A stretch of 13,070 nt of DNA from Glomus cerebriforme (taxonomy: Eukaryota > Glomeromycota > Glomeromycetes > Glomerales > Glomeraceae): positions 42,834-55,903 of the forward strand of contig QKYT01000609.1 in the NCBI GenBank assembly GCA_003550305.1. Direction: 5' to 3'. A model generated the notes under the pieces. That model ran no database searches, was not told the origin of the DNA, and worked only from the letters and a program-made list of their open reading frames with translations. A program made the position numbers and the translations under genes. The first letter of the stretch is position 1, and every line of letters begins with the position of its first letter. Positions 1 to 8,105 of this stretch are shown here, in pieces.

Positions 1-920
1 AAAAAAAAAAAAAAAAAAAGAACCTTTCCCACCCCCGAAAATACAACATGAATGGGTAAAGTAAGCTTACAAAATCCATTATTTAAATTTCAAATGTTAA
101 GCCTCAATTACTAATATTTTAATATATATATATATTTTTTTCGTATAATTTAAAAGATAGCTGTCAAGATAGTTAAATAAGTCATACCCCACATTTCAAA
201 ACTTACATAAATTACCTTTAATGGTAACTTGGTAAATTTTATGTAAGCAAGCTGAAAAAAATTACCTCAGTGAGGATTTTTTTCTAATGTGAAGAACAAT
301 AACCAACCATAATACTTTGTTTATGACTAATAACAAATATTTTTTGTGTATTTATGATTGTGAATGTTTAAAAAAAAAACGATTTTTGTTTAAAACATTT
401 CACACGTGACACGTTAAATATGTATTAGCTTTATTATATTTTTTTGCAAAAGTATTTTTCGATCTACTGTAAGTTTTTGTGGGGGAGGGGGGTTTTTTTT
501 TTGTTCCTAATTCTAATAATTTGAACATCACTTATCTTAGATTAACATCCAATCTTACCTTTCTTTCAATTTGGACTTCCATTTTGCGATTAACCAATCT
601 TCTTCAACTCTAAGCGTATTCGTTTGTTTTTATACTTAAAAAGGTTTGATTGTACACCAAATCTTTGTCTAAATGGTATCACGATAATTATTAAAAGTTC
701 CCCGATAAGAGAAAAGGATTGCGCGTTTTTTTTCTGTGAGAAAATGCATGTGATATTTTAACTGTATAAATAAATAAAAAAATTTTTATATTTTAAATTC
801 TAAACAAGGAAAATCAAACAGGTTTATAATTTTTTTTTTTATTAACCTCCAGATATTGTCTTCCTCGTGTGGTAATGAATTTTAATGAATTTCCATTAGT
901 GATTGTTTGTGATTCTATAT
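1..920. other. Unassigned A+T-rich flank
   Basis: No gene is recognisable here. The stretch opens with a run of 19 A and contains many further A or T runs, including a G-rich then T-rich patch near 480-500. A CACGTG site lies at 403-408, and a short imperfect hairpin (CCTCA/TGAGG core flanked by A and T runs) at about 255-283. A minus-strand frame that enters from the candidate exon to the right closes at 814. I see no RNA gene or mobile-element ends. Confidence 0.5.
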
Positions 921-1056
921 CTAAAGATTTGTGGCTTGAGAAGTAATTAATGGTCGTGTTTCTGTCACTATTTGGTTCACACGTCCCGTGTTTTGGAGGG
1001 TGTACAAAATATATCCTTGAGGTATCTGTATTGACAAAAAAAGTTATAAAGTGCAT
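814..1056 (-). CDS. Possible 3-prime exon(s) of an unknown minus-strand gene
   Basis: On the minus strand a T-rich tract ending in ATACAG (acceptor AG at 1027-1026) precedes a stretch that is open in two frames. One runs uninterrupted as an 80-codon frame from 1056 to 814 and includes the residues HPPKHGTCEPNSDRN. The other starts right at the acceptor (1025), reads IPQGYILYTLQNTG and stops with TAG at 923-921. The second frame would join in phase to the upstream candidate exon if that exon used the weak GTTCAA donor at 1232. I recognise no domain in either frame. Local G+C is a little higher than in the flanks, which favours an exon over spacer, but a chance open frame is possible. Confidence 0.25.
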   Translation of the reverse strand: MHFITFFVNTDTSRIYFVHPPKHGTCEPNSDRNTTINYFSSHKSLDIESQTITNGNSLKFITTRGRQYLEVNKKKNYKPV

Positions 1057-1178
1057 TGTTTCTAAAATGAATTAAAAATAAATGTCTAACCCTTAAATTA
1101 TTATTTGTATCCCCTTTTTTCTTCACTATTAGGTAAATCAAAACGCAACCTTTGTCAACTCCATCAGAGTATTATATC

Positions 1179-1188
<10 letters not shown>

Positions 1189-1209
<21 letters not shown>
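1189..1209 (+). repeat. Run of 21 A
   Basis: Uninterrupted A tract, read as T on the minus strand. There it lies just upstream of AAACCAATTAG and could act as a pyrimidine tract for the candidate minus-strand gene. It could equally be a plain homopolymer, as seen elsewhere in the window. Confidence 0.7.
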
Positions 1210-1223
1210 GGTAAATAATTACG

Positions 1224-1624
1224 TTATTGAACTTTCCACGAGTTGAATCTTGATGAGACAAGATTGGCGAATATTACTTGATAAGCGTTGGAATGAGACG
1301 GTGGTACTGAAAAAAAAGATAATCCTCATACATTAGCGAATTTGTATACAATACAAAAAAAAGAAAAAGGTCCGTTAAATATTTATTTAGATCGTGTTGA
1401 TCTCGCAGACTTATAGTGAGTCCATAAAAGGATGAATAATATATTTTACCTTACTTGTTGTTACTTTTAAAGCTATTATTTGATTATTTTGATCTAATGG
1501 AATAATAATTTCTTCTTTATTTAGAACAATAGAATATCGCGTAAGAAATAGAAAAATCATTTGGCGTTGAGACAAATCATGATTTGTAGGTTGTACGTGT
1601 ATTTGTAAGATAGCCAGATAACCA
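1224..1624 (-). CDS. Candidate spliced minus-strand gene, family unknown
   Basis: Two minus-strand segments behave like exons. The first (1624-1455) follows a CAAAG acceptor. It is open for 56 codons, begins GYLAILQIHVQP and ends ALKVTT just before a strong donor, GTAAGG at 1454-1449. The second (1306-1224) follows a strong acceptor of eight T then CAG. In the phase left by the first segment it is open for 26 codons and then meets TAA at 1226-1224. The intron would be 148 bases. A further upstream candidate (about 1809-1713, residues such as GVLHDTSIIILNMES) ends at a GTAAGA donor, but its phase does not fit the next segment, so the 5-prime end is unresolved. The first Met in the joined frame is codon 22 of the first segment. 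I do not recognise the protein. The gene would be divergent from nop2, with its 5-prime side facing it. The splice signals and open frames are seen; that this is a gene is inference. Confidence 0.35.
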
Positions 1625-2219
1625 CTTTGATATAGATTTCAAACAACATAATATTACGGAATAATAAAAAAAGTAAATTTAATTATTTCAGATAAATAAA
1701 TATTTATCTTACCCAAAAGATAATTAGATTCACTTTCCATATTTAATATAATAATTGATGTATCGTGCAAAACACCTTTAAAAGAGTTGACAAAATTTAT
1801 ATTTGATCTTCAAAAATATTAAAAATTTCATTCATTGTTTCGTATTTTTCTTTTTTTTTTTTCGATTACAAATTGCATCAGACTAATCATTTCGTTTTTT
1901 AAACGTCATAATCAATTACAAAGTATAATTTTTCATGTTTTTGATTTGTAACTTTATTTACAATCTGATTTAAAATTTGATGAAAAAAAAAAAAATAATT
2001 TAAATAATCAAAATCCTTTGATTTGTAATATCTATTAAACATGAAGGAATCTCCGATTCATGAGTTAGAAATTTTAGGGTTCGATCGGTTTATAATACAG
2101 TATATCGGCGATTATTGCCCCAAATGACTTTAACGTAAAACCAATTAAAATTATATTAAATGTGAATAATGTTTATTGTGTCATTTGTGTATTATGTAAG
2201 TGAAATACGTAAAAGTCTA

Positions 2220-2250
2220 TCAGGCGCGGCACGTGAAAAATAAAAATTTT
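2220..2250 (+). promoter_or_regulatory. Candidate nop2 upstream element with CACGTG
   Basis: A compact G+C-rich patch (GGCGCGGCACGTG) with three CpG dinucleotides stands out from very A+T-rich surroundings about 145 bases before the nop2 start. It contains a CACGTG palindrome at 2230-2235, followed by A-rich sequence with AAAAATTTT. CACGTG is bound by bHLH factors of the Cbf1 type in fungi, and AAAAATTTT resembles the RRPE element of yeast ribosome-biogenesis promoters. The AT element could easily occur by chance here. The stretch may also serve the candidate divergent gene to the left. Confidence 0.3.
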
Positions 2251-2377
2251 ACTAGAATTGTGTAACATAATTACTAAATTTTGATTCGTACATCTCATCT
2301 TTTATTAAAAATAAAAAAAAAAAAAAAAACTGATTCTGGTCTTTGTAATTTAATTATTGTTAAAAATATTATTTCTC

Positions 2378-4164
2378 ATGGACCAATTCATTTTACCAGA
2401 TAATCAATCACTTGATAAAGAACAAACAGATCCAGAAGATTTACCAATTATTTCACAACGTATTCAAGATATAATAGAAGTTCTTAATAATTTCAAAGAG
2501 TTAGGGGATCATGAAAGGTATTTTTTATGTTAAAATATTTTTATTTTTTTTTAAATTATATATTAATTTATTTAATTTATCGTGAATCTTAGAGGTAGAT
2601 CTGCTTATGTCGAACAACTTATTAAAGATATGGCAGTGTATTATGGATATTCAGAGTTTCTTTTAGAAAAACTTTTTAATTTATTTTCTGTATCTGAGGT
2701 TTTATTCATTTATTTAATTACGCTTTATTTTATTTTATTTTTATTTTTATTTGATTAAAAAATCATAAGCACTTAATTCTAATGATTAACTTTTATAGGC
2801 TTTGGAATTTTTTGAAGCAAATGAAGTTCCAAGACCAGTTACAATTCGAACAAATACATTGCGAACACGTCGTAGAGATTTAGCTCAAGTATTTTAATTA
2901 ATTTGATCTTTTAATGTTTAATTATAAATATATTTTTATTTAACATTTATATTTATTATTTAACAGGCTTTAATCAACCGTGGAGTAAATTTAGAACCGA
3001 TTGGAAAATGGACAAAGGTCGGCTTAACAATATTTGATTCATCAGTTCCAATAGGCACGTTTTATTTTAACTATTGTATCGTTGAACTAAATATATTCTT
3101 TTTTTTTTTTTTTTTTTTACATATTTAATTGATATTTTCCTTATTTTAGGAGCTACACCAGAATATCTTGCTGGTCATTATATATTACAATCTGCATCAT
3201 CTTTTTTACCCGTTATGGCATTGGCACCTCAAGAAAATGAAAAGATATTAGACATGGCATCTGCGCCTGGTGGAAAGTCAACATATATTGCATCATTAAT
3301 GAAAAATACTGGTATAATATTTGCTAATGATTCAAATAAAGAGAGGACTAAAGGTCTTGTATCCAATATACATCGATTAGGTGTTAAAAATACAGTAGTT
3401 TGCAACTATGATGGACGTGAATTTCCTAGTATATTAGGAGGATTTGATAGAGTTCTTTTGGATGCTCCTTGCAGTGGAACTGGTGTTATATCAAAAGATC
3501 CATCTGTCAAAATAAATAAGGTAAATATAGATTTGAATATTATACTTTATTTTAATTCAAAATCATAATTCTAAAAATTTTTTTTAATATAATTAAGACC
3601 GAGAAAGATTTTATTTTGTTGCCTCATTTACAAAAAGAACTTCTTTTATCGGCTATTGACTCTGTAGATGCTAAATCTTCTAAAGGAGGATATATTGTAT
3701 ATTCAACTTGTTCAGTGACTATTGAAGAAAATGAAGCGGTTGTAAACTATGCTTTAAAGAAACGACCAAATGTAAAATTAGTGCCAACAGGATTAGATTT
3801 TGGGAAGGAAGGATTTACAAAGTATGTAATTCGATTGCTGAAATTTAAATATATACATGTATTTATATATTAATTAAATATATTATATTCTATATTTTAC
3901 ATTTTTAAGATATAGAGGCAAGATTTTTCATCCTTCTCTGAATTTAACAAGAAGGTTCTACCCTCATGTTCATAATATGGATGGATTTTTTGTTTCAAAG
4001 TTTAAAAAGTTTTCAAATAAATATGAATTAAAAAGAAAGAATGATGATAAAGAGGATAAAAAAGGTATGATTAAATAATTTAAAACATATTAAGATAATG
4101 TTTATTAATCGTATATATAAACATGTATATTTTTTTAGTTTCAAAAATTAAAATTGACAAATAA
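2378..4164 (+). CDS. NOP2: 25S rRNA (cytosine-C5)-methyltransferase Nop2, eight exons
   Basis: Nop2 family protein: S-adenosylmethionine-dependent enzyme that makes m5C in large-subunit rRNA and acts in 60S assembly in the nucleolus. Exons: 2378-2517, 2593-2698, 2799-2888, 2967-3054, 3150-3520, 3598-3821, 3910-4064 and 4139-4164. They join to exactly 1200 bases (399 residues plus TAA) with the Nop2 sequence continuous across every junction. Residues about 30-135 match the pre-catalytic Nop2 region ([34 protein letters not shown]). Catalytic motifs visible: SAM-binding ASAPGGK near 178-184, FAND with D202, motif [10 protein letters not shown] with C249, and motif VI YSTCS with C303, the expected nucleophile. 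The end is a short Lys-rich tail. Introns are 74-100 bases; the fourth begins GC, and the fifth and sixth end AAG. Start: an in-frame TAA at 2351 with no AG between it and the ATG argues against an upstream coding exon joining there. Yeast Nop2 has 618 residues, so the usual acidic and basic N-terminal extension is missing. Confidence 0.95.
3055..3149 (+). other. GC-AG intron in nop2 (intron 4)
   Basis: The conserved PIGATPEY stretch fixes this junction. The upstream exon must end after the first G of the Gly codon (3054) and the next must start at 3150 after TTTTAG. The intron therefore begins GCACGT rather than GT. Using the nearby GT at 3059-3060 would shift the frame and lose the conserved residues. 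GC-AG is the commonest minor variant of U2-type introns. The interior holds a long T run and a T-rich tract before the acceptor. Confidence 0.8.
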
Positions 4165-5571
4165 ACAAACGAGTGAGTAGATGATTCGGTTTTTGCGAAA
4201 CAATTCTAAGAAAAAGATTAGCAAAATATATAATAGAAAATTTAAATAACTTACAATAACTCATCATCTACATTAGTTCTTCTTCATTTTGATATGTGAA
4301 CTATTGAAACGATTTGGATATTGGATAGAATGGAAGATCGATTCATTTTTTTAATCGCGCTCAGATGACTTTTAGATCATAAAGCAAGTCATGTGATGAT
4401 AAAAAAAAATACGTGACCAAAATTACATATATCGATTAAGAAAATTTACAAATAAGTCGATTAAAAATTACTATTCGTTCTGGTACGGTAGTACATGTGA
4501 TCAAAATTTAATATTTAATTATTAACGCTATATTAAAAATTTTTAAAAAAAAAAAAAAAAAGATCTTTTTTGATTTGTTTAAATTACAAATACAGTATTA
4601 AAAATTTTTAAAAATTTGTTTTGGGATTGTCATAAATAAATACACGTTAACAACGATCACGTAAAAACGTTATATGGGGCAGGGACCCGTAAATTTTATT
4701 TCAAAAAATTCAATCTAACCAGAAATTTCAATTTATTTCGATTTGACCAGAATCAACACTCAATTTAGTTAATTTAAGTCGAGATTAAAAAGTAATGTCA
4801 AAATAACATGTCAACATGGTATAATCATATGTTTAACACAATTAAAAGCCAATCATTTACATCACATGATAAAATTAATACTTGTCGCACTCCATGTCAA
4901 CTTTCCATTTTTCTTGGGACAGAATTTTTTTTGGTATGTGAAAAGTTATTTGTCACTTTACTATTTGTCATATGGGTACTATGAAAAATCACGGAATCGA
5001 ACACGGCTTTAGACCCCATATATGGTAATAATTGTATGTCAATCATCATGCATATTATTTGTCACCTCCTTTCCGTAGTATTTTTAATAAAAGTTACTCT
5101 TTACTAAATAAAACCCTTCTTTCTTTTACACATTTAAGGATATTTAGGGGGGACATAATACTTTCCCTCGTGTTAATTATTTATGAACTTTATTTGGATT
5201 TCTTGCTTTCCGCTTATTCTATGAAAGATACAAGTGGGTTTTTATTATAATCGATACATGAATGTTTTTTATTCATGAAGTATAAACAGACTGTATTTTT
5301 GTATCTCGCATGCGCAAATTTAACATTTTTACATATTCACATGACAAATTATATTCACATTATTTTAAAAATTATAAACCGATCAAAGAAAGTAACCGTT
5401 TATCCGTTTCCGAAGACACAAATTAACGATCATGTGGAATTTTACATTTAATTGTACTGCCGTGTGGACTGTTATAATAATAAACATTGACAAGAATCCC
5501 TTGAATAAAATGTTGCAATGCATATTGTCAAATTTTTAATTGGTCAAATAAAATAAAATTATTTTGCTTTG

Positions 5572-5582
5572 CGTAACGTACG
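5572..5582. repeat. CGTAACGTACG, copy 1
   Basis: This 11-base word, with three CpG, recurs exactly at 5878-5888, 306 bases away, in DNA where CpG is sparse. It contains ACGT cores, typical contacts for bZIP-type factors. Both copies lie upstream of the GPI-protein gene (about 0.6 and 0.9 kb). Regulatory use is inference. Confidence 0.3.
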
Positions 5583-5877
5583 AAATTCATTCTTCTCCAA
5601 TTTAATAACGAAAAACAAGTCCACGATCTCTAAAATGGAAACTTTTGGCCGAACATTTCATCTTTCTCTCTTTACACATTTTGATGAAATGATGAAATAA
5701 AATATAAATACTGCAACATAAATAAGGTTACTTTCATTTCTTTTTTTAATTAGTGTAACCTGTTTATTTATTTTCGATTACTTACTAATTTTAGCAAGAT
5801 TATGAAATTACCCTACTCATATCCAGAAAAGTTCTTTGGCTGTTTTTTTTTTATAGTAAAGCGTTAATATCCACATA

Positions 5878-5888
5878 CGTAACGTACG
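5878..5888. repeat. CGTAACGTACG, copy 2
   Basis: Second exact copy of the word at 5572-5582. Here it sits in a longer alternating ACGT context (TACGTAACGTACGTAA), almost self-complementary, with a further TTACG nearby at about 5894-5899. Confidence 0.3.
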
Positions 5889-6499
5889 TAAATGTTACGA
5901 TTTAAAATGATTTAAATGGTGTAAATTAACCTATATTAGAAACTATGACTTCAAACTTGATTGTATAATGATCATCTTCTATTTACTATTTTTTTTTTTT
6001 TTAAAAAAAAAAAATTAAATTTAAATTTAAAATGAAAAAAATTTTAAATATAAATTCAACTAAAATTTCTCCTTTTTCTTTTTATCGAAAATTTTCGCTT
6101 TTTTTTTTTTTTTGGATTCTTTTTCTTTTTTGATTATCATCACACAATATACATAATTTAAATTATTACGAATTAGCTAATAATTACACAATATAAAAAA
6201 AGTAAATATTATTTTGATTAACCGAAAAAATAAAATACACCCGAGATGCAAAATTAATTAATTTTAACATAACACAAATGAATTAGGAACAACTATCTAC
6301 ATTTATACAATAAAAAAATATATATATATGCCCCATTACAATTAATCGTATTCATTTTCCTTCTCTTTTTAATTCATTAATTCATTAAATCCTCTAATTT
6401 CATTTAAAAAAGGTTTCTTATACATATTATAGAAAAACCTTTACAATAATTTCTTTTTTTTTTCTAATAGAAGGATAGTACGATATAAATACAACGAAA

Positions 6500-7451
6500 A
6501 TGACTCGTCTCTTAAAATTAGCAACAATTATCCTTACCGTCATTTCTTTTGCATCAGCTCGTATGTATAATAATTTTATTTTTTTTTTATTATTTTATTT
6601 TTTTTTTTATTTTTTATTTTTTTAAATATTGGGAAGAACGTAAACTGAATTATTTATCAAATATAACGTATATCATATCACTCTAACCAATTCATCATAA
6701 TTTTATTTATTTAATTAATAATTATAGAAATTGTTGACACACTAAACACACCCATTGGTCCAGTTACTCAAGGTGCAAATGTACCAGTTACATGGACACT
6801 AATTGCCGGAGTTGATGCAACTGGCAAGACTGGAGCTCTTTCCGCTCAAGATATGGCATCTAAAAATACCATAACAATTGATCCAGCAGTACCACTTGCA
6901 CCCAAAACTTATACTTGGAATGTTGTTGTACCTCCTGGAACTTATACTCTTGGACTTAATGATGGTGCAGGACTCAAACAAAGTGGTACTGTCGATGTTG
7001 TTGCTCCTGCAGGTGCCGGTGGTGCCGGTGGTGCTGGTGGTAAAGCCCCAGCCCCAGGAGCTCCAGCCCCAGGAACTCCAGCTCCAGCTCCAGCTCCAGG
7101 AGCTCCAGCTCCTAAAACAGCTCCAGCTCCAGCTCCAGCTCCAGCCCCTAAAACTCCTGACACAGCTGGTACTCCAAATACTCCAAATACTCCCAATACT
7201 CCCAATACTTCCAATACTCCAAATACTCCAACTCCTTCTGACACAACCACAGGGTATTTAAATATTTATTATTTTCATTTTGATTTAAACATAACATATA
7301 TGATTCTCATGATATACTTACTACTTACTTTTTTCTCCTTTACAGCCCATCAACTCCAGCAACAACACCAAGCTCTGCATCTTCAATTTTCTCGGGATAT
7401 AATGTTGTATTTAGTCTTTTGGGCGTTGCCATCGCAATGGTACAATTCTAA
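6500..7451 (+). CDS. Secreted GPI-anchored protein with Kre9/Knh1-like domain
   Basis: Three exons (6500-6560, 6728-7253, 7346-7451) join to 693 bases, giving 230 residues. Residues 1-20 are a signal peptide (MTRLLK, then a hydrophobic core, ending SFASA). Residues about 21-112 form an Ig-like fold domain of the Kre9/Knh1 N-terminal type (fungal Ser/Thr-rich GPI-anchored family): TPIGPVTQGANVPVTWTL near the start, then ITIDP and the hallmark YTWNVVVPPGTYTL. A Gly/Ala linker (113-127) leads to a Pro/Ala tract (to about 162), TPN repeats (163-190) and a Ser/Thr-rich segment. The C terminus has small residues (S212-G213 region) followed by a hydrophobic tail LLGVAIAMVQF, as expected for GPI attachment. 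It should pass the secretory pathway and sit at the membrane or wall; the Pro/Thr-rich stalk is a likely O-mannosylation site. Introns of 167 and 92 bases are GT-AG. An unspliced reading from 6853 to 7458 would end in unrelated residues, so the spliced model is preferred. Exact role unknown. Confidence 0.85.
7045..7149 (+). repeat. GCTCCA (Ala-Pro) coding repeat
   Basis: A run of GCN CCN codons, mostly GCTCCA, interrupted by GGA, ACT and CCTAAAACA. It encodes the Pro/Ala stalk of the GPI-anchored protein. Near-identical hexamers make it prone to length change by slippage. It is the most G+C-rich block of the window. Confidence 0.9.
7171..7224 (+). repeat. 9-base minisatellite, six Thr-Pro-Asn units
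   Basis: Six tandem copies of ACTCCAAAT with small changes (CCC for CCA, and TCC in one unit giving TSN), followed by ACTCCAACT. It lies inside the second exon of the GPI-protein gene, in frame, so copy number changes only alter stalk length. Confidence 0.9.
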
Positions 7452-8105
7452 ATTATAATATATATATATATTATTTTTTTTTTAATTAAAATTATGAAGC
7501 CAATTTTTGGTCAACTACTTTTTTTAATTCATATTATAGTCCTGAATTTATATATAGTGATGATTAATTTTTTTTTTTTTTTTCCTTACAAATAACCTTT
7601 AATATCCCTTAATATAAAAATTCTAGAATTTCTTTTTCCAAAATTAATTATTATTTTTATGATAATTAGAAAGAGAGTATATAATCTTTTGATTATACAT
7701 TATTAATCAAAATGATACGAACATTAAATTAATTTATAGTCAATATTAAATGATTTTTTTTAACGTCCATTGAAATTGTTGAATTCTTTTTCTTTTTGCC
7801 AAGATAATGTTTATAGTGTTTTATACAATAAAGAGATTAATCAAAAATAACAATTTAACTACGTTTATAATTTTTTCAAATCGGTTAAAAGGGAAACTCT
7901 TTAGTTCACTTAGCTTGTACTCTTACTTAAATGCCTAATATACTCTCTGTATTCTACCTTCTTCAAAAAAGAGAAAGAAATATATAATAAAATGTATCTC
8001 ACCTATTATAAAAATCTATATTCATTCATCTCAATGCAGGTAATTAGACTTCCAAATATAAAGATGGAATTCTGAATTCATATATATGTTTGTTTTTTAC
8101 TTTCG
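7452..8105. other. 3-prime flank of the GPI-protein gene
   Basis: A+T-rich with a TATATATATATA run just after the stop (about 7457-7468) and long T runs. AATAAA occurs about 375 bases downstream (near 7827), rather far to be the poly(A) signal. CpG is still present (for example near 7862, 7880 and at 8104). No gene seen. Confidence 0.5.

Larger units (their letters stand above)
4165..6499. other. Spacer between nop2 and the GPI-protein gene
   Basis: About 2.3 kb with no gene I can support. The first part is the nop2 3-prime flank. CpG is still present here (for example around 5377-5420 and 5572-5590), unlike the desert further right. Low-complexity blocks of A and T occur at about 4540-4620 and 5985-6115. 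A 72-codon plus-strand frame (5032-5250) and a 46-codon minus-strand frame (5523-5383, with a hydrophobic N-terminal half) look like chance frames. The last 100 bases before the next start contain a T-rich tract ending TAATAG at 6470, which could be the acceptor of a 5-prime UTR intron, and TATAAATA at 6483-6490. Confidence 0.5.

Noticed and set aside
1251..1310. TGATGA followed after about 50 bases by CTGA, like a C/D box snoRNA on the plus strand.
   Set aside because: The C box lacks the usual purine before TGATGA, the terminal stem is at most four pairs, and the stretch is better explained as antisense of a candidate minus-strand exon.
2077..2090. GGGTTCGATCGG resembles a tRNA T-loop.
   Set aside because: The flanking bases do not form a T-stem and no other tRNA arms can be drawn.
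5032..5250. 72-codon plus-strand frame.
   Set aside because: Composition is that of translated A+T-rich spacer, no motif is seen, and no splice or promoter context supports it.
5383..5523. 46-codon minus-strand frame with a signal-peptide-like N terminus.
   Set aside because: Hydrophobic stretches are expected from T-rich DNA; there is no homology cue and no cysteine pattern of a secreted peptide.
6483..6490. TATAAATA as a TATA box.
   Set aside because: It ends only about ten bases before the ATG, too close for a normal 5-prime UTR.
6799..7261. Other open frames over the GPI-protein exon on both strands.
   Set aside because: They are by-products of the hexamer and 9-base repeats; the spliced plus-strand model has signal peptide, domain and GPI tail.
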